In this document: piece after piece, positions 43,335 to 53,208 of the stretch | Position numbering within the stretch: the stretch's first letter is position 1 | Layout of the letters: the number at the start of each line of letters is the position of its first letter | Assembly: GCF_000702305.1 (NCBI RefSeq) | Contig: NZ_JNLC01000012.1 | Span: forward strand, 186,001-250,000 | Direction of reading: 5' to 3' | DNA: 64,000 nt | From: Allobosea sp. 117 | GTDB lineage: Bacteria; Pseudomonadota; Alphaproteobacteria; Rhizobiales; Xanthobacteraceae | The notes under the pieces: generated by a model | What the model saw: the letters and a program-made list of their open reading frames with translations, nothing else | What the model was told of the DNA's origin: nothing | The model's database searches: none | Made by a program: the position numbers and the translations under genes

Positions 43335-43829
43335 ATGAAGAAACCAGCGCTGCCGGACGAGGAAGGCGAATGCCACCGCGACGGCCTGTTCATTCGCGTC
43401 TATTTCGGCGACGGCCGGCATGTCGGGCCGGGGATGATCGATCTTCTGGAGCATGTGCGCGCCGAGCGCTCCATCCTCTCCGCCGCCAAAAAGATGGGCA
43501 TGAGCTATCGCCGCGCCTGGCTGCTGGTCGACGAGGTCGACCGCATGTTCGCCGAGCGGGTGGTCATCACCCATCCCGGCCGGCGCGGCCACGGCACGGA
43601 ATTGACCGCCTTCGGGGAACGGCTGATCGCCCTCTATCGCGACATCGAGGCGCACAGCGCCGAAGCGACGGTCGAGGCGGTGGGGGAGCTCCGCGCGACG
43701 CTCGCTCCCCGCGCGGCGGATACCGACGACGGGGACGCTAGCTCCGGGACTGATGCGGGGCCGCCACCTGCGTCGAGCCGTCCGCCGGCGGTCCGCCCTG
43801 CCCCGGCGCCGCGGCGTCGGGCGCGCTGA
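43335..43829 (+). CDS. ModE-type winged-helix regulator (DNA-binding domain only)
   Basis: A 164-residue protein. Residues ~15-115 match the ModE N-terminal winged helix: GPGMIDLLEHVRAERSILSA, AAKKMGMSYRRAWLLVDEV, and TELTAFGERLIALYRDIEA. It lacks the molybdate-binding TOBE domains of full ModE; the tail is low-complexity (Ala/Pro/Arg). It is probably a molybdate-linked regulator of the adjacent mod operon. Its 3' end overlaps modC by 92 bases on the opposite strand, and the tail beyond ~residue 130 may result from that overlap. Confidence 0.8.
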   Translation: MKKPALPDEEGECHRDGLFIRVYFGDGRHVGPGMIDLLEHVRAERSILSAAKKMGMSYRRAWLLVDEVDRMFAERVVITHPGRRGHGTELTAFGERLIALYRDIEAHSAEATVEAVGELRATLAPRAADTDDGDASSGTDAGPPPASSRPPAVRPAPAPRRRAR

Positions 43830-44913
43830 ACAGCGTGCTGCGGCTGTCGACCGCCACCGCCTTGATCATCGCCCACAGCGCCATTCCGGGCGCCAGCGCC
43901 AGCCGCTCGACGCTCTCCGCCGTCACCGTGGCATGCAGGCTGCTGCCGCCCACCACGAGCTCGACGTCGGAATAAGGCCCTTCCATCCGCACGATGGACT
44001 TCACCGTTCCGGCGAGCAGATTGGTGACCGAAACATCCGTCGGCCGCGCCAGCGCGAGCGCCACGTCTCGGGAGCGGATGCGTGCGCGCACCGGCGCGCC
44101 GAGCGGCTGGTCAACCAGCGGCACGCGCAGCTCGCCATCGGCGAAGCGCAGCGTCGAGAGCTCATAGGCGGGATCGTGCCGCGCCACGGTGCAGTCGAAG
44201 ATGGTGCCGAGGTCGAAGCGCCCGACCACCGGCAATATGCTCGGCTGCGACATCACCCCGGCCACCGGGCCGGCGGCAATCATGCGCCCCTGCGCCAGCG
44301 CCACCACGGTGTCGGAGAGGCGAAGCACCTCGTCTACCGAGTGGCTGACATAGAGGATCGGCAGCCGCGTCTCGTCGCGCAGCCGCTCCAGATAGGGCAG
44401 GATTTCGCTCTTGCGCTGCTCGTCGAGCGCGGCGAGCGGCTCGTCCATCAGCAGCAGGCGCGGCTGCGCCAGCAGTGCCCGGCCGATCGCCACGCGCTGG
44501 CGCTCGCCGCCCGAAAGCGTATGCGGCCGGCGCGCCAGCAGGTGCCGGATGCCGAGCATCTCGACCACCGCGTCGAAGGCGATGAAGGGAACGCCGCGTG
44601 CGCGCCTCTCGCCGTAGCGCAAATTGCGCTCGACCGACAGGTGCGGAAACAGGCGCGCATCCTGGAACACATAGCCGACGCGGCGCGCCTCGATCGGCAG
44701 GTCGATGCCGCGGTCCCTGTCGAAGAAGACAGTTTCGCCGACCGCGATACGCCCGGCATCTGGCCGCACCACGCCGGCCACCGCCTGGATGATCGTGGTC
44801 TTGCCGGCGCCAGAGCGGCCGAACAGCGCGGTGACGCCGACATCCGGCGCCGCGAAGGCGGCCCGCAGCGAGAAGCCGCCCGGCCGGTCGATACGGATGT
44901 CGACCCCGATCAT
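43738..44913 (-). CDS. modC: Molybdenum ABC transporter ATP-binding protein ModC
   Basis: A 391-residue ATPase of the molybdate importer. Walker A is GRSGAGKTT near residue 33, the Q-loop region VFQDARLFPHLSV, signature LSGGERQRVAIGRALL near residue 130, Walker B LLLMDEPLAALD, and H-loop VSHS. A TOBE/Mop-type domain follows (residues ~290-355: RARIRSRDVALALARPTDVS, LAGTVKSIVR), which binds molybdate in ModC. ATG 44913 overlaps the modB stop by 4 bases. Confidence 0.92.
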   Translation of the reverse strand: MIGVDIRIDRPGGFSLRAAFAAPDVGVTALFGRSGAGKTTIIQAVAGVVRPDAGRIAVGETVFFDRDRGIDLPIEARRVGYVFQDARLFPHLSVERNLRYGERRARGVPFIAFDAVVEMLGIRHLLARRPHTLSGGERQRVAIGRALLAQPRLLLMDEPLAALDEQRKSEILPYLERLRDETRLPILYVSHSVDEVLRLSDTVVALAQGRMIAAGPVAGVMSQPSILPVVGRFDLGTIFDCTVARHDPAYELSTLRFADGELRVPLVDQPLGAPVRARIRSRDVALALARPTDVSVTNLLAGTVKSIVRMEGPYSDVELVVGGSSLHATVTAESVERLALAPGMALWAMIKAVAVDSRSTLFSAPDAAAPGQGGPPADGSTQVAAPHQSRS

Positions 44914-45605
44914 GCGCGGCCGATCATCGTGCGGATGCGCCGGTCGGCCAGGTTGGCGAGCAGCAGCGCGGAGAGCGCCAGCACGATAGAGACGACGGTC
45001 AGGCGCAGCGCCATGGCGTCGCCGTCCGGCATGTGGGTGGCACTGTAGATGGCGAGCGGAATGGTGCGGGTCTGCCCTTCGACATTCGACACGAAGGTGA
45101 TGGTGGCACCGAACTCGCCGAGCGCCGAGGCGATGGCGAGCAGCGCGCCGGAAAGGATGCCGGGCAGCATCAGCGGCAGCGTGACGGAGAAGAACACGTC
45201 GAGCCGGCTCGCCCCGAGCGTGCGTGCTGCCATCTCGAGACCGCGGTCGACCGCCTCCAGCGACAGGCGGATCGCGTTGACGGTAAGCGGGAAGGAGACC
45301 ACCGCCGCCGCCACGGTGGCGCCTGCCGTGGTGAAGATCAGCCTGATGCCGAACCAGGCGTCGAGATATTGCCCGAGATAGCCGCGCGCGCCGAGCGTCA
45401 CCAGCAGCAGATAGCCGACCACCACCTTGGGCAGCACCAGCGGCAGATAGACGATGCCGTCGAACAGGCCCTTGCCGGGAAAGGAGGTGCGCGCCAGCAG
45501 CCAGGCCACCAGCACCGCAAAGGGCAGGCTCCAGAAGGTCGCCCAGAAGGCGACCCTCAGGCTGAGCTGCACGGCCGTCCATTCCTCGGGGGTGAGCATG
45601 TCCAT
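44910..45605 (-). CDS. modB: Molybdenum ABC transporter permease ModB
   Basis: A 231-residue permease with five or six helices and the EAA loop EMAARTLGASRLDVFFSVTLPL near residue 140, with the G at the right place for coupling to ModC. It imports molybdate (or tungstate) captured by ModA. ATG 45605 is taken (MDMLTPEEWTAVQLSLRVA); ATG 45599 is close by, and the open frame further upstream lies between genes. It follows modA after about 120 bases. Confidence 0.9.
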   Translation of the reverse strand: MDMLTPEEWTAVQLSLRVAFWATFWSLPFAVLVAWLLARTSFPGKGLFDGIVYLPLVLPKVVVGYLLLVTLGARGYLGQYLDAWFGIRLIFTTAGATVAAAVVSFPLTVNAIRLSLEAVDRGLEMAARTLGASRLDVFFSVTLPLMLPGILSGALLAIASALGEFGATITFVSNVEGQTRTIPLAIYSATHMPDGDAMALRLTVVSIVLALSALLLANLADRRIRTMIGRA

Positions 45606-45728
45606 CGCAAACTCGTCATTCCGGCCACCGGCGAAGCCGGAGAGCCGGGATCGCTCGACATTCATTCTGCGGGCGATCCCCGAAACGGCCTGTCGGCCGT
45701 TTCGGGTGCCTGACAAAATGCCAGTCGT

Positions 45729-46514
45729 TCACTTAACGATGAAGCCGTATTTGGCGTAGATCGCCTTGGCTTCCGGTCCGCCGAGAAAGGCGAGCAGCGC
45801 CTTGTTCGCCTCGGTGTCCTGTCCCTTGGCGATCGCCATCGGATATTCCACCGGCGGATAGGAGCCGGCGGGGAATTCCGCCACCACCTTCACATTCTTC
45901 GCGATGGCGGCGTCGGTCGAATAGACGATGCCGGCGGTCGCTTCGCCGCGCTCGACCAGGGCAAGCGCCGCGCGCACGCTCTCGGCGCCGACCACGCGAT
46001 CCTTCACCTTGTCCCACTGGCCGAGATTGGTGAGCGCGGCCTTCGCATAGACGCCGATCGGCACGCTATCGGTGAGGCCGGTGGCGATCTTGCCGTCTGC
46101 GCCGAGGAAGGCGTGCCAGTCGAAGTCCTTGGAGATGGTCACCGCCTTCGCCTTGTCGGCCGGCATGATGAGCACGAGGTTGTTGCCGATCGGCGTGATG
46201 CGCGTCGCCTTCAGCGTCAGGTCCTTGCTGTCCGTGTAGTCCATCCACTTCAGATCGGCGGAGGCGAAGATCGCCGCCGGCGCGCCGGCCTCGAGTTGCT
46301 TGGCGAGTGCCGAGGAGGCTGCGAAGGAGAATTTCGGCTCGACGCCAGCCTTCTCCTTATAGGCCTTGCCGATGTCCTGGAACGCGTTGGTCAGGCTCGC
46401 CGCGGCGAAGATGGTCGGCGGCTCCTGGGCGCGCGCACCGGTGATCGACAGCGGCGCGAAGCCGAGCACCAGCGCGGCGACGACACCCAGCGACAGCAGA
46501 CGGATGGACGGCAT
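45729..46514 (-). CDS. modA: Molybdate ABC transporter substrate-binding protein ModA
   Basis: A 261-residue periplasmic protein with a Sec signal (LSLGVVAALVLGFAPL, cleavage near ARA-QEPP). The mature part has the ModA hallmarks PTIFAAASLTNAFQDIGKAY, FSFAASSALAKQLEAGAPA, IFASADLKWMDY and GIVYSTDAAIAKNVKVVAEF. The two Ser of AASL and SSALA bind the oxyanion. It is the first gene of modABC, with an operator-like region upstream. Confidence 0.92.
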   Translation of the reverse strand: MPSIRLLSLGVVAALVLGFAPLSITGARAQEPPTIFAAASLTNAFQDIGKAYKEKAGVEPKFSFAASSALAKQLEAGAPAAIFASADLKWMDYTDSKDLTLKATRITPIGNNLVLIMPADKAKAVTISKDFDWHAFLGADGKIATGLTDSVPIGVYAKAALTNLGQWDKVKDRVVGAESVRAALALVERGEATAGIVYSTDAAIAKNVKVVAEFPAGSYPPVEYPMAIAKGQDTEANKALLAFLGGPEAKAIYAKYGFIVK

Positions 46515-46525
46515 GACGGAGCTCC

Positions 46526-46580
46526 CGGTCGTTATATCCGCTCATATACATGTATCCGTCCATATACATGATAGCGACCG
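46526..46580 (-). promoter_or_regulatory. modA operator/promoter region (Mo-box-like dyads and repeats)
   Basis: CGGTCGTTAT (46526-46535) and ATAGCGACCG (46571-46580) form an inverted pair with one mismatch; their TCGYTAT cores resemble the half-sites of ModE boxes. Between them CATATACATG occurs twice (46543-46552, 46561-46570), and ATACATGTAT (46546-46555) is a perfect palindrome. The region lies 12-66 bases before the modA start. The half-site spacing is wider than in the classic ModE box, so binding by the local regulator is likely but not proven. Confidence 0.55.
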
Positions 46581-46715
46581 GTCCGCTAGTCTTGATCGCG
46601 CGACGCGACGTAACGTTGTGCGGAGGAGAGCGGCGGAGCGGAAAGACGACGCGCACAAGCACGCCGACGGCCACTCGGCCATCGGCGCTGCTGCAAAGCT
46701 GAAGAGAGACGACCG

Positions 46716-46955
46716 TCAGTCGATGAAGCCGCACTCGCGGGCGACCGTCGAGGCCGCGGTCTCGGCCGCGCCAAGCAGATTCCAGGCCGCCACCTTGCCG
46801 TCCTTGCCGAAGGTGATGGACGGGCCCTGACTGACGACCTTCCGGCCGCAGCCGTCGTCCACCAGCGCGAACTCGTAGATATGGTGCTCGTTCCGGTGCA
46901 TCACCCGCACCGTCGATGGCGACAAGGTCACGACCTCGAATTCGGCAGCCGTCAT
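46716..46955 (-). CDS. Small conserved-looking hypothetical protein
   Basis: A 79-residue protein: MTAAEFEVVTLSPSTVRVMH at the start, then EFALVDDGCGRKVVSQGPSI and a C-terminus ending ARECGFID. It has no signal or membrane segment. GGGAGGGAG about nine bases before ATG 46955 supports translation. It is monocistronic between modA and the glycogen genes. No function can be assigned. Confidence 0.6.
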   Translation of the reverse strand: MTAAEFEVVTLSPSTVRVMHRNEHHIYEFALVDDGCGRKVVSQGPSITFGKDGKVAAWNLLGAAETAASTVARECGFID

Positions 46956-47025
46956 GGCGGCGTCTCCCTCCCCTTCGCCGGACACGTGGCCCGGCTGACC
47001 CCATGGGAATGCTGTTCTCGTTGTT

Positions 47026-47038
47026 TTACACAGTGTAA
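47026..47038. promoter_or_regulatory. Palindrome upstream of the 79-residue gene
   Basis: TTACACAGTGTAA is a perfect 6+1+6 dyad, 71 bases upstream of the start at 46955, in a locally AT-rich patch. It looks like a binding site for a dimeric repressor (TetR-type sites have this form). Confidence 0.35.
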
Positions 47039-47207
47039 CCAAATTTGAAGCCGCGGCCACAACGCGATGCGTGCATCCCGGTGGTGATGCGCGCCGGACG
47101 TCGCGACCGGGACCCCGCCGGGGAACCACTTGCCCCACCCCGGACTTGACCCGCGCAACCTTTGCCCTGCGTAAGGCGCCGGCCGGCGCCGTTTGGGGAG
47201 ACGCGCC

Positions 47208-47369
47208 ATGCAACGCAACACCTTGCTCGTGCTCGCCGCCGTCGTGCTCGTTCTGGCCATAGGGACGGCGATGTACTACTCTGGCCGGGGAACACCGGAC
47301 ACGGCCCAGCCGCCGGCAGCCCCGGTGACACAGCCCGCCACGCCGGCGACGCCTCCGCCGGCGCAGTAG
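47208..47369 (+). CDS. Small 53-residue membrane-anchored protein
   Basis: ATG 47208 follows GGGGAG at good spacing. The product starts MQRNTLLVLAAVVLVLAIG, a single N-terminal membrane helix or uncleaved signal, then a Pro/Ala/Thr-rich tail (TAQPPAAPVTQPATPATPP) ending AQ. Similar tiny helix-plus-Pro-rich proteins are common in Hyphomicrobiales. Function unknown. It converges on the glgX-malQ fusion gene with one base between. Confidence 0.55.
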   Translation: MQRNTLLVLAAVVLVLAIGTAMYYSGRGTPDTAQPPAAPVTQPATPATPPPAQ

Positions 47370-47370
47370 T

Positions 47371-50300
47371 TCAGCCGCCGCGCTCCGTGCGCATGGCGGC
47401 GAGCGCCTCGCGGGCATGCGCGGTATCGAGCACCTCGTCGATGGTCACCGAAAGTCGCCGGCGCCAGTTGGGACGCTCGCGGTCGGTGCCCGGCAGGTTC
47501 ACCGCGACCGTCTCTCCGGCGAGATCGTCAATCTGCGTGAGGGCCAGCATCGAACGGGTGCGCGCTACATAGGCATGCACGGCGACGAAGAAGGCTTCGC
47601 CGAGGTCGCCGTCGAGGTCAGGCACCGCCTCGATCAGCCCTTCCCGGATGAGCGCGCGCGCGAGCTCTTCCTTTTCCAGCCGCCGGGCGCCGAGCGCGGC
47701 CTCAGTGGCCTCATTGCCGTCGAGGCCCAGCGCGCGACGCTCCGTGATATCCGCCCCCGACCACCAGCCGGCGAGCGTCGGCAAATCATGCGTGGAGACG
47801 CAGGCGACGGCGAGGCTGGGATAGTCCTCCGGTGGCGTGAAACGCTGCTCGGAACGCTCGAACCACAGCACGCGATAGGACAGCATGCGTTCGCGCGCGA
47901 GCTGGTCGCGCATGCCGAACGGCACCGTGCCGAGGTCCTCGCCGACGACCAGACATTCGGCCCGCGTGCTCTCCAGCGCGACCTGCCCGGCGAGGTCGTC
48001 GAAGGGATAGGACAGATAGGCGCCCTCAGTCGCCTTAGCGCCTTCCGGCAGCAGGAACAGCCGCCGCAGCCCCATCACATGGTCGATCCTGAGCGCCCCG
48101 GCATGGCGCATATTCGCCGCAAGTAGACGCGCGAAGCCCTGATAGCCGTCGCGCTGGAGCGCCAGCGGATCGGGCGGCGGCAGGTTCCAGTTCTGCCCTT
48201 CGGGTCCGAGCGGATCGGGCGGCGCACCCACCGTCACACCCTGCATCAGCGCGTCCGCCTCGGCCCAGGCCTCGGCGCCGTCCGGCGCGGTGCCGACCGC
48301 GAGGTCGCGGTAGAAGCCGAGGCTCAGGCCGCCGGCGCGGGCCTTCTCCGCCGCCCCGGCGAACTGCCGGTCAGCGATCCATTGCTGCCAGAGCGCGAAG
48401 CGCACCGCCCGCTCATTGTTCCGCGTGAAGGCGGCCACGCCGGCGCCAGCAGGGTCGCGCAGCGCCTCCGGCCAGGATCGCCAACCGAGCGCCGGATGCG
48501 CGCTGGACATCGCCTCGAAGACGGCGAAGCGGCGCAGCGGCTCCCCGCCTACGCGGCAGAAGGCCTCGAAATCCGGATCGGGGCGTGATTCGAACAGCGC
48601 GAAGGCACTCGCCAGCACCGCCCGCTTCGCCGCCCACACCGCGCTGTAGTCGACCGCCGGCTTCGCGGCGAGCGCCGCGAAGGTCGCGGCATGGCCGTTG
48701 AGCGCGGCGTTGACCGCCTCGGGGCCGGCAAGGGCGGCGACGTCGATATAGATCGGGTCGAGAAAACGCCGGTCGGACGGGTAATAGGGGCTGGCCCGCT
48801 CCCGGTCGCCGGGAAACAGCGCGTGCAGGGGGTTGACGCCCACCGTCCCGGCGCCTGTCGCCGCCGCGGCCGCCCCGAGGGTGCCAAGGATGGTGAAATC
48901 GCCGATGCCCTGATCGTTCTCCGCGCGCCGCAGCGCATAGAGATGCGCGACGACGCCGAAGGCGCGCCGACCGCTCGCAAGGGCGTCGGGCAGGTAGCAC
49001 GACAGCGGCGCGACGGTGAGCCGGCAGTCCGTGTCGCCGAGCGTCAGGAGGTGACGGCCGACCGGCAATTCCGGCAGATCGACATGGCGCACCAGCGCAA
49101 GCCGTCCGTCCGGCCGCGCAAGCTCCGCCCGCTCGCCGCTGTCGGGGGCGATCGGCACATCGATCCGCGTACCATCGTCGCATTGGACAGCAAGCTCCAG
49201 CGCCCGCCCGGCGCGCGCCGCCGCACCGCCGAGCCGGAGGCGCGCCGGCTCACCTGTCCGCGCGACCAACGCATGCGGCAATGCGCGGGCGAATTGCTGC
49301 TCGGAAAGCGAGGCCAGGCTGTCCTGCGCTTCGCCCCGCCCCGAGGCGGGCAGGCGCAGCGCGGCGAGCAGCGCGCGCCTGGTGTCGTCGCTCACCGCGT
49401 GGCGCGTGCCGGATACGTCCCACCATTCGGACGCGATGCCGGCGGCCGCCGCCAGCTTGCCGATGAGCGCGGGATCGGCGGCCCGGCGCGGTGCCTCGGG
49501 CGCCGGCTGTTCGACCGTAATCGACACGGCGCGCGCCGAGGCAGTGAAGCTCTCGCCGGCAAGGCGCAGCGGCGCAGCCTGCGCCGAGGTCGCGCTATCG
49601 AGCACCACGTCCCACGCGAAGCCGTCGCGCGCCGACGGCAGCACCACGTCGACCGCCTCGTCCGAGCCGTTGAGCACCACCGCCACGCGGTCGGCGGGCT
49701 CCTGCGCGCTCGCCGGCGCGTAGAAGGCGGCGACCAGCACGCGGTTTCCGGGAGCCGACCAGTCGACCGGACCGCCGGCGGGCGAGCGCCACTCGACATC
49801 GGGAATACCGCTGTCGTCGAGCGGCCGGCCGTTCAGCGGCGCCTCGCCCCGCAGCGCGCGATGACCGCGGCGAAGCGCGATGAGCGCGCCGGCGAAGTCC
49901 GCGAGCCCGCCGTCGAAACGCGTCCAGTTGATCCAGGCGGTCTCGTTGTCCTGCGCATAGGCGTTGTTGTTGCCGCCCTGCGTGCGGCCGCATTCGTCGC
50001 CCATGGCGAGCATCGGCGTGCCGCGCGCGACCATGAGCGTCGCCAGCAGCGCCCGCATGTCCGCCCGGCGCCAGGTGACGACGGTGCGGTCGTCGGTCGG
50101 CCCCTCGACGCCGTGGTTCCAGGAATGGTTGGCGTCGGTGCCGTCGCGATTGTCCTCGCCATTCGCCTCGTTGTGCTTGTGCGCATAGGAGACAAGGTCG
50201 GCGAGGGTGAAGCCGTCATGCGCGGTGACGAAGTTCACGCCGCGCGAGAGCGGCCGGTGGCGCGGCGTAAAGATGTCCGCCGAGCCGGCGAGCCGCGTGG

Positions 50301-51555
50301 CGAGTTCGCCTATGAGGCCACCATCGCCCCGCCAGAAGCGCCGGGCGGTGTCGCGGAAATGGTCGTTCCACTCTGCCCATTCCGCCGGGAATTTGCCGAC
50401 CTGATAGCCGCCCGGCCCGACGTCCCACGGCTCGGCGATGAGCGCGAGGTTCTGCAGCGCAGGGTCCTGCTGGATCGCCGCGAGGAACGGCGCCTCCGGG
50501 TCGAAGCCGCCGACGCGCCGCCCGAGCGTCGCGGCGAGGTCGAAGCGGAAGCCGTCGATGCCGGTCGCCGCCCAGCGCCGCAGGCTGTCCATGGCGAGCC
50601 GCAGCACCGGCGCCCGCTCCAGCGCCAGCGTGTTGCCGGTGCCGGCATCGTTGAGCAGGCGCGAAGGCTCCTCCACCGCGTGCCGGTGATAGGTCGCGTT
50701 GTCGAGCCCGCGCAGCGAGACGGTCGGCCCGAATGCGTCGCTCTCGCCGGTGTGGTTTAGCACGACGTCGAGGATGACGCTGATGCCCGCCTCGTGCAGC
50801 GCCTCGACCGCCGCCCGCACCTCCTCGAAGCCGCCGGGCGCGAGCCGCGGATCAGGCGCGCCGAGCACGATGGGGTTGTAGCCCCAGTAGTTGGAGAGGC
50901 CGAGCGGCGGCAGATGCCGTTCGTCGATCCACGCCATGGCCGGCATCAGCTCGACAGCGGTGATGCCAAGTCGGGTCAGGTGATCGAGCACGGCCGGCTG
51001 GGCGAGCGCCGCGAAGCGGCCGCGCAGATCGACCGGAACGCCCGGATGCAGCCGGCTGAAGCCGCGAATGTGCAGTTCGTAGAGCACCTGGTCGCCCCAG
51101 GCGAAGGGCGGGCGTGCCGGCGCCCGTTCCGGCAACGCCTCGACGATAGCCTTCGGCACGAAGGGAGCACTGTCGATCTCGTCGCGCGAGGCACCCCGCG
51201 CGCGCTGGTCGAACAGCGCGGCATCGAGCCGGAACGGCCGGTCGAGCCGCACGGCATAGGGGTCGACCAGCAGCTTACAGGGGTTGAAGCGGTGGCCCTT
51301 GTCCGGCGCCCACGGGCCCGCAGCCCGCAGCCCGTAGCGCACACCCGGCGCGACCCCGGCGATATGACCGTGGAAGATGTCGCCGGTCCGCGACGGCAAG
51401 GCGAGGCGCGCCACTTCACGCTGCCCCTCCGCGTCGAACAGACAGAACTCGATCGCATCGGCATGAGCCGAGAACACCGCGACATTCACGCCGTCGGCAT
51501 CGGCGGTGACACCGAGCGGTTCGGGACGGCCGGGAGAGACGGAGAACTCGCTCAC
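47371..51555 (-). CDS. glgX-malQ: Bifunctional glycogen debranching enzyme GlgX / 4-alpha-glucanotransferase MalQ
   Basis: A 1394-residue fusion. Residues 1-~680 are GlgX (GH13 isoamylase type): an N-terminal CBM48-like part, [28 protein letters not shown] with the nucleophile Asp, and [14 protein letters not shown] with the acid Glu. Residues ~690-1394 are MalQ (GH77): [52 protein letters not shown] and [15 protein letters not shown] carry the three acidic catalytic residues. The two functions act in sequence: removal of limit-dextrin branches, then disproportionation of the released oligosaccharide. The GTG start overlaps the glgA stop (GTGA). Frame is open throughout with no sign of a shift. 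Confidence 0.92.
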   Translation of the reverse strand: MSEFSVSPGRPEPLGVTADADGVNVAVFSAHADAIEFCLFDAEGQREVARLALPSRTGDIFHGHIAGVAPGVRYGLRAAGPWAPDKGHRFNPCKLLVDPYAVRLDRPFRLDAALFDQRARGASRDEIDSAPFVPKAIVEALPERAPARPPFAWGDQVLYELHIRGFSRLHPGVPVDLRGRFAALAQPAVLDHLTRLGITAVELMPAMAWIDERHLPPLGLSNYWGYNPIVLGAPDPRLAPGGFEEVRAAVEALHEAGISVILDVVLNHTGESDAFGPTVSLRGLDNATYHRHAVEEPSRLLNDAGTGNTLALERAPVLRLAMDSLRRWAATGIDGFRFDLAATLGRRVGGFDPEAPFLAAIQQDPALQNLALIAEPWDVGPGGYQVGKFPAEWAEWNDHFRDTARRFWRGDGGLIGELATRLAGSADIFTPRHRPLSRGVNFVTAHDGFTLADLVSYAHKHNEANGEDNRDGTDANHSWNHGVEGPTDDRTVVTWRRADMRALLATLMVARGTPMLAMGDECGRTQGGNNNAYAQDNETAWINWTRFDGGLADFAGALIALRRGHRALRGEAPLNGRPLDDSGIPDVEWRSPAGGPVDWSAPGNRVLVAAFYAPASAQEPADRVAVVLNGSDEAVDVVLPSARDGFAWDVVLDSATSAQAAPLRLAGESFTASARAVSITVEQPAPEAPRRAADPALIGKLAAAAGIASEWWDVSGTRHAVSDDTRRALLAALRLPASGRGEAQDSLASLSEQQFARALPHALVARTGEPARLRLGGAAARAGRALELAVQCDDGTRIDVPIAPDSGERAELARPDGRLALVRHVDLPELPVGRHLLTLGDTDCRLTVAPLSCYLPDALASGRRAFGVVAHLYALRRAENDQGIGDFTILGTLGAAAAATGAGTVGVNPLHALFPGDRERASPYYPSDRRFLDPIYIDVAALAGPEAVNAALNGHAATFAALAAKPAVDYSAVWAAKRAVLASAFALFESRPDPDFEAFCRVGGEPLRRFAVFEAMSSAHPALGWRSWPEALRDPAGAGVAAFTRNNERAVRFALWQQWIADRQFAGAAEKARAGGLSLGFYRDLAVGTAPDGAEAWAEADALMQGVTVGAPPDPLGPEGQNWNLPPPDPLALQRDGYQGFARLLAANMRHAGALRIDHVMGLRRLFLLPEGAKATEGAYLSYPFDDLAGQVALESTRAECLVVGEDLGTVPFGMRDQLARERMLSYRVLWFERSEQRFTPPEDYPSLAVACVSTHDLPTLAGWWSGADITERRALGLDGNEATEAALGARRLEKEELARALIREGLIEAVPDLDGDLGEAFFVAVHAYVARTRSMLALTQIDDLAGETVAVNLPGTDRERPNWRRRLSVTIDEVLDTAHAREALAAMRTERGG

Positions 51556-53009
51556 CCGGCACGCTCCGCGATGAGGTCGCGATAGAGCCGCGCATATTGC
51601 GCCGCCGGGCCCCGCCACGACACGTCGGTCGCCATCGCGTTGCGCTGCGCCCGCCGCCACGCCGGGGGATCGCGCCACAGCTCGCCGGTCCGGCGCAGCG
51701 CTCCCTGCAGGGCCGGCACCGTGACCGGCGAGAACTGGATGCCGGTGCCGACGCCGGCGGCGCGCGCCATCTCGTTGATGTCCACCACCGTATCGGCGAG
51801 CCCGCCCACCCGCGCCACCACCGGCAGGGCGCCGTAGCGCAGAGCGGAAAGCTGGGTCAGCCCGCAGGGTTCGAAGCGCGATGGGACGAGCAACGCATCC
51901 GATCCGGCCTGGATCAGATGGGCGAGCGCCTCGTCATAGCCGAGCTCGACGCCGATCCGGCCCGGCAGGGCCCGCGCCGCACTGGAGAAGCGCTCGGCGA
52001 GATAGGGATCGCCCGAACCCAGCATGGCGAGCTGCGCACCCATGTCCAGCAGGGCGCCGAGCGATTCCGCGAGAAGATCGAGCCCCTTCTGCCAGGAGAG
52101 CCGGCTCACCACGCCGAACAGCAGCGCGGCGGGATCGGGATCGAGGCCGAGGCGCACCTGCAGCGCCGTCTTATTGGCGGCACGGGCCTTGAGCGCGCGG
52201 GCATCGAAGGGACGGGGAATCAGCGGGTCGCTCGCCGGGTTCCACACCGCCTCGTCGAGCCCGTTCAGGATGCCGTGCAGCACCGAGCGGCGCACATTGA
52301 GCAGGCCGTCGAGCCCCATGCCCGCCTCGGGCAGCAGGATCTCGGCGGCATAGCCGGGCGAGACCGTGGTGATGCGGTCGGAGAGTTGCAGGCCGGCCTT
52401 CAGATAGCCGATCATGCCGTAATACTCGACGCCGTCGATGGCGAAGGCATGCGCCGGCAGGCCGAGCGCCGGCATGAGCTGGCGCGGGAACTGGCCCTGG
52501 AAGGCGATGTTGTGGATGGTGATGACGGTTCCCGGCCGCCGGCCGCCGGAATAGTGCAGATAGGCCGGCGCCAGCCCCGCCTGCCAGTCATGCGCGTGCA
52601 CCACATCCGGCACGAAGGCCGGCACCAGGCCGAGCCCGATTCCCGAGGCGACCACGCCGAGCGCGGCATAGCGCTGGGCATTGTCCGCGAAATCCTTACC
52701 GTCCTCGCCGGCATAGGGGCCGCCGGACCGGTCGTAGAGATGCGGAGCGTCGATCACGAACAGGTCGAGCCCCGCCGCCTTGCCCGCCAGCAGCCGCGCC
52801 GGACCGCCGAACAGATGGTCGAAGCGGTGCACCACCTCGGCCTTGCCGATGCCCGCCTTCACGCGCGGATAGCCGGGCACCAGCGAGCGCACCTCGACGC
52901 CCTCGGGGCCGAGCGCGCCGGGCAGCGCCCCGGCGACATCCGCGAGGCCCCCGGTCTTGATCAGCGGATAGATCTCGGAGACGACCGAGAGCACCTTCAC
53001 GGGCGGCAT
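51552..53009 (-). CDS. glgA: Glycogen synthase GlgA (ADP-glucose)
   Basis: A 485-residue GT5 enzyme that extends alpha-1,4-glucan from ADP-glucose. [16 protein letters not shown] near residue 18 is the nucleotide-sugar binding signature. [43 protein letters not shown] and [20 protein letters not shown] (E-x7-E-like) follow. Its stop overlaps the GTG of the glgX-malQ fusion. The usual upstream partner glgC is reduced to a 3' remnant (see 53017-53049), so promoter supply may have changed. Confidence 0.93.
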   Translation of the reverse strand: MPPVKVLSVVSEIYPLIKTGGLADVAGALPGALGPEGVEVRSLVPGYPRVKAGIGKAEVVHRFDHLFGGPARLLAGKAAGLDLFVIDAPHLYDRSGGPYAGEDGKDFADNAQRYAALGVVASGIGLGLVPAFVPDVVHAHDWQAGLAPAYLHYSGGRRPGTVITIHNIAFQGQFPRQLMPALGLPAHAFAIDGVEYYGMIGYLKAGLQLSDRITTVSPGYAAEILLPEAGMGLDGLLNVRRSVLHGILNGLDEAVWNPASDPLIPRPFDARALKARAANKTALQVRLGLDPDPAALLFGVVSRLSWQKGLDLLAESLGALLDMGAQLAMLGSGDPYLAERFSSAARALPGRIGVELGYDEALAHLIQAGSDALLVPSRFEPCGLTQLSALRYGALPVVARVGGLADTVVDINEMARAAGVGTGIQFSPVTVPALQGALRRTGELWRDPPAWRRAQRNAMATDVSWRGPAAQYARLYRDLIAERAG

Positions 53010-53016
53010 TGCGTCC

Positions 53017-53049
53017 TCACGTCTCCAGCCGGTCGATCATCGGCTGGGA
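53017..53049 (-). pseudogene. glgC: Remnant of the 3' end of glgC (ADP-glucose pyrophosphorylase)
   Basis: Reading leftward, the last codons before a TGA at 53017-53019 give [10 protein letters not shown], 7 bases upstream of the glgA start. From memory, alphaproteobacterial GlgC proteins end in a TQ-x-MID-x-L segment, and glgC normally sits directly before glgA. Upstream of about 53050 the match stops: the small frame continues to an ATG at 53079 as MRILKAPQLP, which is not GlgC. The rest of glgC is not in the window. The best reading is an insertion into the 3' end of glgC by the adjacent integrase-bearing element. Confidence 0.6.
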
Positions 53050-53208
53050 GGGTAACTGCGGCGCCTTGAGAATTCTCATTTATTCCTATTTCCCAACTCT
53101 TAGTCAGGTACAGCGCCGTCCGATTGCCGCTCATTTACGCCCATTCTTGACCGTTTCGCATCGTCCGGCGCCGCAATATAGTACCGGCGTGAGGCTTACG
53201 GCGACATC

